Positions 59,380-64,000 of a stretch of DNA of 64,000 nt are shown piece after piece. Positions within the stretch are counted from its first letter, which is position 1, and the number at the start of each line of letters is the position of its first letter. The translations under genes were made by a program, and so were the position numbers. The DNA comes from Balamuthia mandrillaris. Its lineage: Eukaryota > Discosea > Longamoebia > Balamuthiidae. The DNA is taken from NCBI GenBank assembly GCA_031835245.1, contig JAVKOQ010000171.1:1-64000 (forward strand), given 5' to 3'. The notes beneath the pieces were generated by a model that ran no database searches, was not told the DNA's origin, and saw only the letters and a program-made list of their open reading frames with translations.

Positions 59380-59940
59380 ATGGCAGAAGAGGAGGACCAC
59401 AAAAGACGTCAAGCGCTCTTTGAGTTCCTGCGGACGAAAGTGGGCATTACCGACGCCGAAGGGCGAACCGTCTCCCACCCGCCCGTTCACACCGTGGAGG
59501 CATGGAGACCCCATGTCGAAGAACTCGGCCTCGCCGCCTCTTCCATCATTTGCAAGAACCTCTTTTTGAAGGACAAGAAAGGGACCATCGTGTTGGTCTT
59601 TGCCCATGCGGACACTGCGGTCAACCTGGGGACTCTCGGCAAGCATCTCAAACTCCGTAATCCTCGTTTCGCTGGGGAGGATCTCCTCCAGGAGGTGTTG
59701 CAGGTGAAGCAGGGCTCGGTAACCCCTCTCGCTCTTTACAACGACCGGGAGGCGCACAAAGTTGGCATCGTTGTGGTGGACTCGGTTTTGTACGATGATG
59801 ATGGAAACGAGGAAAAGTCGTTGTTGGTGCATCCGTTGACCAATGACCATACCACGATGATACGCAGCGGCGAGTTGAAGCGCTTCATCGCTGCGTGTGG
59901 TCACCAGGAGCAAGTGGTTGACTTTGCGGCGTTGTCCTGA
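59380..59940 (+). CDS. Prolyl-tRNA-editing-domain protein (YbaK/ProX, PRORSD1-like)
   Basis: 186 residues in a single exon. The YbaK/ProX fold shows VEELGLAASSIICKNLFLKDKKGTI-type strands (with the KNLFLKD block containing the catalytic lysine), VLVFAHADT, LLQEVLQVKQGSVTPLALYND (the GSVTPLAL substrate-binding loop) and SLLVHPLTNDHTTMI. Stand-alone forms hydrolyse mischarged tRNA, typically Ala-tRNA-Pro, to keep translation accurate. Length is usual for PRORSD1 (about 170). It has no targeting peptide, so it is probably cytosolic. It is intronless like its divergent F-box neighbour. Confidence 0.9.
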   Translation: MAEEEDHKRRQALFEFLRTKVGITDAEGRTVSHPPVHTVEAWRPHVEELGLAASSIICKNLFLKDKKGTIVLVFAHADTAVNLGTLGKHLKLRNPRFAGEDLLQEVLQVKQGSVTPLALYNDREAHKVGIVVVDSVLYDDDGNEEKSLLVHPLTNDHTTMIRSGELKRFIAACGHQEQVVDFAALS

Positions 59941-60514
59941 AGTTTGTTGTTACTGTTGGTGAGACAAATAAGATGATAGTGTTTTGTGGAAAGAAAAAGA
60001 AGAAGTAGAAGAAGAATCAGCAAAGAGCCACCACCAAACTTGGTTCCAAACCCAGTTCTTAAAGGCACTTTTGCTTATTTTTGTTCTTCTTCTACTTCAT
60101 CTTCTCCTTCCTTCTTGGTCTTCTTCTTCTTCTTGTTCTTTCAGTGTTTTCGCATCTGGAACCACTTTGCCGGTAGCCGCTGGGAGGATGCGTTCACAAG
60201 GACCCAAGAGATAAGAAAAGAGGCGGAGCTGCTCTACCAAGAGGACTCGGAGGAAGACGAGGAGGATGACGATGGCTGTGCTGCTGAGAGGGAAGACGGA
60301 ACCGACCTGATTCTTGTGGATGCGGATGATCACGTAGACCACCACGAGAGAGAAGAAGTAGAGGAATGAGAACACCACCCAACGAACAGAAGAAGCTGTG
60401 GGTTTCTCATGCCTATGGTTTCCATGGCAACAACATAACACACAAAAAATAGAGAGCTCCACTACGTTTTTCAGACTATAAAAAGGGTGCATTATTGTTG
60501 GTTATGCATCAAGA
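59941..60514. other. Spacer with an acidic open frame
   Basis: Besides deacylase 3' sequence, this holds a plus-strand frame that can be spliced: donor GTTCTT near 60055, pyrimidine tract, acceptor TTTCAG at 60142, giving NLVPNP then CFRIWNHFAGSRWEDAFT and an acidic tail ending with TGA at 60367-60369. No start codon could be found for it, so it may be the end of an unrecognised gene or chance. Confidence 0.25.
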
Positions 60515-60587
60515 GCTACCGTGGCGCAATGGAAGCGCATTGCATTCCGGCTGCAAAGGCTGTGGGTTCAAGTCCCACCGGTGGCTA
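60515..60587 (+). tRNA. tRNA-Arg (anticodon CCG)
   Basis: 73 nt. Ends GCTACCG and CGGTGGC pair with one G-T. D arm GCGCAATGGAAGCGC, anticodon stem TTGCA/TGCAA with loop TTCCGGC giving CCG, T arm GTGGGTTCAAGTCCCAC. TAATTTTTTG follows as terminator. The D loop is short but has the GG pair. Confidence 0.9.
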
Positions 60588-60690
60588 GATAATTTTTTGA
60601 ATTATTTTATCAGGATTTTCCTTTTCAACTTCTTATTAAATGTGGGTTCAAGTCCCACCGGTGGCTAGATAATTTTTTGCATTATTTTTC
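60561..60690 (+). repeat. Direct duplication of the tRNA-Arg 3' half
   Basis: Positions 60561-60599 (T arm, 3' acceptor strand and terminator) recur exactly as 60641-60679, 80 bp downstream, and similarity continues weakly for ten more bases. The second copy lacks the 5' half, so it is a tRNA fragment and not a gene. Confidence 0.93.
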
Positions 60691-61002
60691 TATTTGCCTA
60701 ACGCGCAATGGTTTGGTGTGGCAGTGGTCCTTGTCGACACTGATTTGTCCCGCTAAAAGTAGCGCGGGGAAGCGGAGGGACTTTTTTGTTGCCCGTTTTA
60801 CCCTTGCCACTTCTTTTCAGTCATCTGGCGTTAACTTTTCATTTCTTAACATTCTCCAGGGACAAATCTCACCGTCGGCAAGATAATTTTTTTTGTTCAC
60901 GAATTTTCCGTCTTTCGCTGCAAGAGAGAGCTTCCTTCGCACCACCACCACCGGCAGGAGGACCATGTAGTTTTTTCAAGAAGAACGGAAGAAGAAGAAC
61001 TC
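60691..61002. other. Spacer upstream of the 196-residue orphan
   Basis: 312 bp with two small GC-containing patches (TAGCGCGGGGAAGCGGAGG near 60760) and no gene recognised. It contains the promoter of the following gene. Confidence 0.3.
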
Positions 61003-61839
61003 ATGGAAGAACAACAGACGGGTTCGCTGGCTGGTGTCGATCTTGCGGGCATACGGCTAACCCCTACCTCCCACACGGTGCTTAGACCTATCGACGGGAC
61101 GGAGGTGGAGGACAAAGCCTGCTCTTTGTTGGTTTCGGTTCTGCAGGAACTGACGGGGCGAATCTTTACCCCTGTTCCTGACCTGCTTTGGCTGCGTAAC
61201 ACGGCCTTTCATACCTCTTTTGAAGCAGCATCCGGCACACAAGCACGGATTCCTCTTTTGGTATGTGTTGTTTAACTGTTTCTTTTGTTTCCTTCGCTGC
61301 TCGTTCTCTTGCTGCTCTCTGCTCTTCGCTTATTCTCTCTGCACTCAATCTTTTCTATCCTCTCTTTTCTATTGTTCTCTTGGTCTCTCGCTTTGCTCTC
61401 GGTATAGCTTATCTCTCCCTTTTACTCTTGTCCTTTTGTTCTTTCTCTATTTCTCTCGTTCTCTCTTCTCTCTTCTCTCTGTTGTACTTATGCTCTCGAA
61501 CAAAAGGTTGGAAACAGTGTGGACGTTGCAAAAAAGTTGGAATGGACTGAGCTAGCACAACAAGTCGAGGCTCTAGAGGAAACAGGTTCTTTGGTTCGCA
61601 CCATGGGTCCTGCTCTTGTCCTCACAGGCAAAAGAGGCGAGAGGGGCGTTCTGTATTCTGTTTGTTGGTTCTTGACGGAGGTGTTGGGTTGTACTCTTCA
61701 CTCGGATGGCAAGCTCTCCATGCCATCCTCATCGCCAAGCGTGTTGGAGGTAACCCAAGTGGACATTCAACACCGTCACATTCCTAAGGAGAAGAAAGAG
61801 CTCTTTGATGTGTTTCTCAGCAAACGAAATGTGCTATAA
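61003..61839 (+). CDS. Orphan two-exon protein, 196 residues
   Basis: Exons 61003-61260 and 61507-61839, in phase 0 across a 246-bp CT-rich intron (GTATGT ... AACAAAAG). The product looks like a soluble alpha/beta protein: IRLTPTSHTVLRP, KACSLLVSVLQELTG, RTMGPALVLTGKRGERGVLYSVCWFLTEVLG and a Lys/Glu-rich C terminus. No signal peptide or membrane span. I do not recognise the family. Normal composition and a clean intron support coding. Confidence 0.6.
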
Positions 61840-62041
61840 CAGAATGCGTAGACCGCAAAAGTACGACCGCTGTAGCATAATTTTTTTTTTTAAAAAAAGG
61901 AGGAATCGTGGCTAAAAGCTTCAAAGAGAAACAGAACCAGCACACACCTTCTCTTGATGGCACCATTGGGAACATCATATAGCAGAGAGGGAAGACGATT
62001 CCTGGTTTGTGGGCAGAATGGATGTAATTTTGGACAACCAA
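61840..62041. other. Spacer before the tRNA-Arg pair
   Basis: About 200 bp, with an A/T homopolymer pair (TTTTTTTTTTTAAAAAAAGG) at 61881-61900. No gene. Confidence 0.3.
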
Positions 62042-62113
62042 AGGCGCGTGGCCAAATGGAAAGGCGTCTGCCTACGGAGCAGAAGATTGTGGGTTCGATC
62101 CCCACCGTGCCTG
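62042..62113 (+). tRNA. tRNA-Arg (anticodon ACG), copy 1
   Basis: 72 nt. AGGCGCG pairs with CGTGCCT (one G-T). A box GTGGCCAAATGGAAAGGC, anticodon stem/loop TCTGCCTACGGAGCAGA with ACG, T arm GTGGGTTCGATCCCCAC. Followed by TTTCTTTTTA. Confidence 0.94.
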
Positions 62114-62478
62114 ATTTCTTTTTATATTTTTTTGGTCTAGATCTATGTTGGAATCGATCGTGTGTTCGTATGAAAAGGACCAGCTGATCGTACCCATCAC
62201 GCAACCAAATGTATGGTTCCTGTGCTCAACTTTATTGGATGTAAGCTTTGATTCTTCATCCTGGCCGCGTGCTTGCAACAAGGCGTCTCCTGCGACCTCA
62301 GACCTGAACACAAACAAGATGAGGTAACTTTTGTTCTGAGGAGTACCAGAGGGAAGGGAGGGAACCAAAAATGTAGCGTTGAGAGGCACCGAAGAAGTAC
62401 AGCTCCTTCGCCACGTGGAAGATCTGTCTACTTGCGTGGGCCCTGCAGTTATTCATCGCCAAAAATAAAAAAAGAAAT
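62114..62478. other. Spacer between inverted tRNA-Arg genes
   Basis: 365 bp with no coding gene. The first about 25 bp (ATTTCTTTTTATATTTTTTTGG) match, inverted, the last 25 bp before the second tRNA, so both ends of the spacer belong to the inverted duplication. Confidence 0.45.
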
Positions 62479-62550
62479 CAGGCACGGTGGGGATCGAACC
62501 CACAATCTTCTGCTCCGTAGGCAGACGCCTTTCCATTTGGCCACGCGCCT
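62479..62550 (-). tRNA. tRNA-Arg (anticodon ACG), copy 2
   Basis: Minus-strand copy identical to copy 1 over the full 72 nt as far as I can read, in convergent orientation. The 3' flank (TGATTTCTTTTTTTATTTTTGG) is also nearly shared with copy 1. Confidence 0.94.
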
Positions 62551-62685
62551 TTCGCACGTATTGCTCTTCTGTTTTGAAAACACATCATTTTGAGCTGGCT
62601 TAGTCAAGATCGAGAACACCAAGAAAAGGACTGGAATAAAAAAGTTAAACTGCGGCAACCAAGAAAGCGAACGCTCTCTCTCGAC

Positions 62686-62887
62686 ATGGTACGCCTTACC
62701 CCTTCTCACGCTCACGCTTGAACTTTGTTTTAACGTTCCGTTTCTCGCTGGTGTTGTTTCTTGTTTTCCTTCTTTTGACCTCCAGTCAGCGGTATGATCT
62801 CTCCCCCCCCCCCTTCCTTCCTCTTGCTTCAAATCAGCTTACGCATTCAGCGTTGTTGTGGCTATGATTTGTTTTTTTGTGAAACTC

Positions 62888-62928
<41 letters not shown>

Positions 62929-64000
62929 AGGAGCACCGCCCAGCAAATGGGCCATGCGGCGGGAGGCCAAGCGCCAAATGTACCTCCAAAGCACAGAAAA
63001 GGGTGTCACCATTCGACCTCGCGAAAAGAAAAAGTACACTCCCACTTTCTCTTTATTTTTGTTCACACTCTTTTTTTTTGTTCAACGACTGATCTTTCTC
63101 TTCCACTTGGTAGTGAGGCACCTCATTCCACGCAGTGCCAGAAATGTTTGCAATACGGCCATTGGACCTATCAGTGCAAGAACCCGAGGGTATACAAGAA
63201 AAGACCCTCACGCACTTCCCTCGTCAAGAACCCAAGCCTGCTTCCTTCCCACACACTCGACGTTCCTCCTCCTGAGCTACCAGAGTACGAACCTTACTTG
63301 TCGTTTCTTTCTTACCTTCTTTCTTGTCGCTTCTTTCTTTCCTTGTGTGCTTGGTTGCTTTCCTTCTTTTGTTGATCTAAACTGATAAACTAATTTTGCA
63401 AAACAATATATTTGAATGAATAAACAGGGCAACAAAAGCTATAAAGGAAGAAATAGAAAAGCTGTTAAAGTCTAAAAGGAAGAGGTCTTCGCGTAAGAAG
63501 CGACGACGGCGAAGAAGCTACAGCAGTAGCAGCAGGTATCTCTTCTCTCTCTTCCCTTTCTTCTCGTCTCTCTCTCTCTCTCCCCCCGTAAATACTGCTC
63601 TTCTTTTCTCTATGGTATTAATTGTTTTCTTTTATTTCAGTGATAGTAGCAGTGATAGCAGCAGTAGTGATAGCAGCAGCAGTGATAGCGAGAGTGACAG
63701 CGATAGTGATAGTGATAGTGATAGCAGCAGTGATAGCAGTAGTGACAGTGAAAGTGATGATAGCAGTAGTGATAGTAGCAGTGATAGCAGCAGCAGCAGC
63801 GAAGAGGAAGATAGAAGGCGAAGAAAGAGAAGAAAGAGGAGACACGACACGGATAGCTCTGCTTCGGAGGGAGAAGAGAAGGCGAAAGACGACAGAGAGA
63901 AGAAAGAAAGGAGGGAAGAGGAAGACGAAGAAAGTTATGATGGTGGTAGCAACAGGAAACGGAGGCGACAATCAGAGAGCAGGGAACACGAAGAAGGAAG
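62686..64000 (+). CDS. ZCCHC10: ZCCHC10 homologue (zinc-knuckle protein with Ser/Asp tail), cut by window end
   Basis: Supported exons: 62927-63033, 63114-63284, 63428-63535 and 63641 to the window end, all in phase. The start is uncertain: ATG at 62686 directly followed by a donor (GTACGC), optionally with a 6-nt exon (TCAGCG at 62786-62791), joins in phase to [10 protein letters not shown]; otherwise the internal ATG at 62954 is used. The diagnostic part is a CCHC knuckle [14 protein letters not shown] followed by KRPSRTS, as in ZCCHC10. Then a Lys/Arg patch and a long (S/D)n run of TGATAGCAGC-type repeats, as in the animal protein. The family is nuclear and of poorly known function. The frame remains open at 64000. 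Confidence 0.82.
63641..63802 (+). repeat. Ser/Asp-coding microsatellite
   Basis: Imperfect repeats of GATAGCAGCAGT and GATAGTGATAGT code alternating Ser and Asp in the ZCCHC10-like tail. Variation between units suggests it is old rather than freshly expanded. Confidence 0.75.

Overview
The window is nuclear DNA of an intron-rich unicellular eukaryote. It holds about 22 protein genes with GT-AG introns of 43 to 572 bp, a cluster of three 5S rRNA genes around a U2 snRNA gene, and four tRNA genes. The 5S sequence closely resembles the Acanthamoeba 5S rRNA as I remember it. The gene set (F-box/ankyrin protein, CRT-like transporter, RasGAP, multidomain RhoGEF, NudE, NADAR protein) fits an amoebozoan. 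The moderate GC content suggests an Acanthamoeba relative such as Balamuthia rather than Acanthamoeba itself; that placement is inference. Exon borders were worked out by hand from splice signals, reading-frame phase and protein-family fit; no transcript data were seen.

Layout. 1-5.9 kb is accessory-like: a TET/JBP-type 2-oxoglutarate oxygenase beside a Mutator-like (MULE) transposase with a SWIM finger, an orphan ORF, a degenerate repeat and a second orphan. 6-11.3 kb: an exonuclease fused to a Shiftless-like zinc ribbon, a NADAR protein, and an alpha/beta hydrolase with a His/Glu tail. 11.4-26.7 kb: RasGAP, a secreted beta-helix protein, a METTL21-type methyltransferase with a 13-nt exon, a 1014-residue Lys/Glu-rich protein, and a DH-C1-PH-PX-SH3 RhoGEF. 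26.7-29.4 kb: the 5S/U2 RNA cluster. 29.7-42 kb: a GNAT acetyltransferase, guanine deaminase, a nuclear-type orphan, a double ZZ-finger GNAT, tRNA-Ser and PLPBP. 42-53.4 kb: NudE, PTB, a CRT-like transporter and ACSS3. 54.3-64 kb: poly(A) polymerase, an intronless F-box/ankyrin gene, a prolyl-tRNA-deacylase-like gene, three tRNA-Arg genes, an orphan, and a ZCCHC10 homologue cut by the window edge.

How the genes fit together. Most are single-copy housekeeping or signalling genes and form no operon. RNA processing is well represented (PTB, poly(A) polymerase, U2, ZCCHC10-like, the exonuclease fusion). Small-GTPase control is represented by a RasGAP and a RhoGEF, and dynein regulation by NudE. 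A window-wide feature is long (CT)n tracts inside introns, always with the pyrimidines on the sense strand, in a window that also encodes the polypyrimidine-tract-binding protein.
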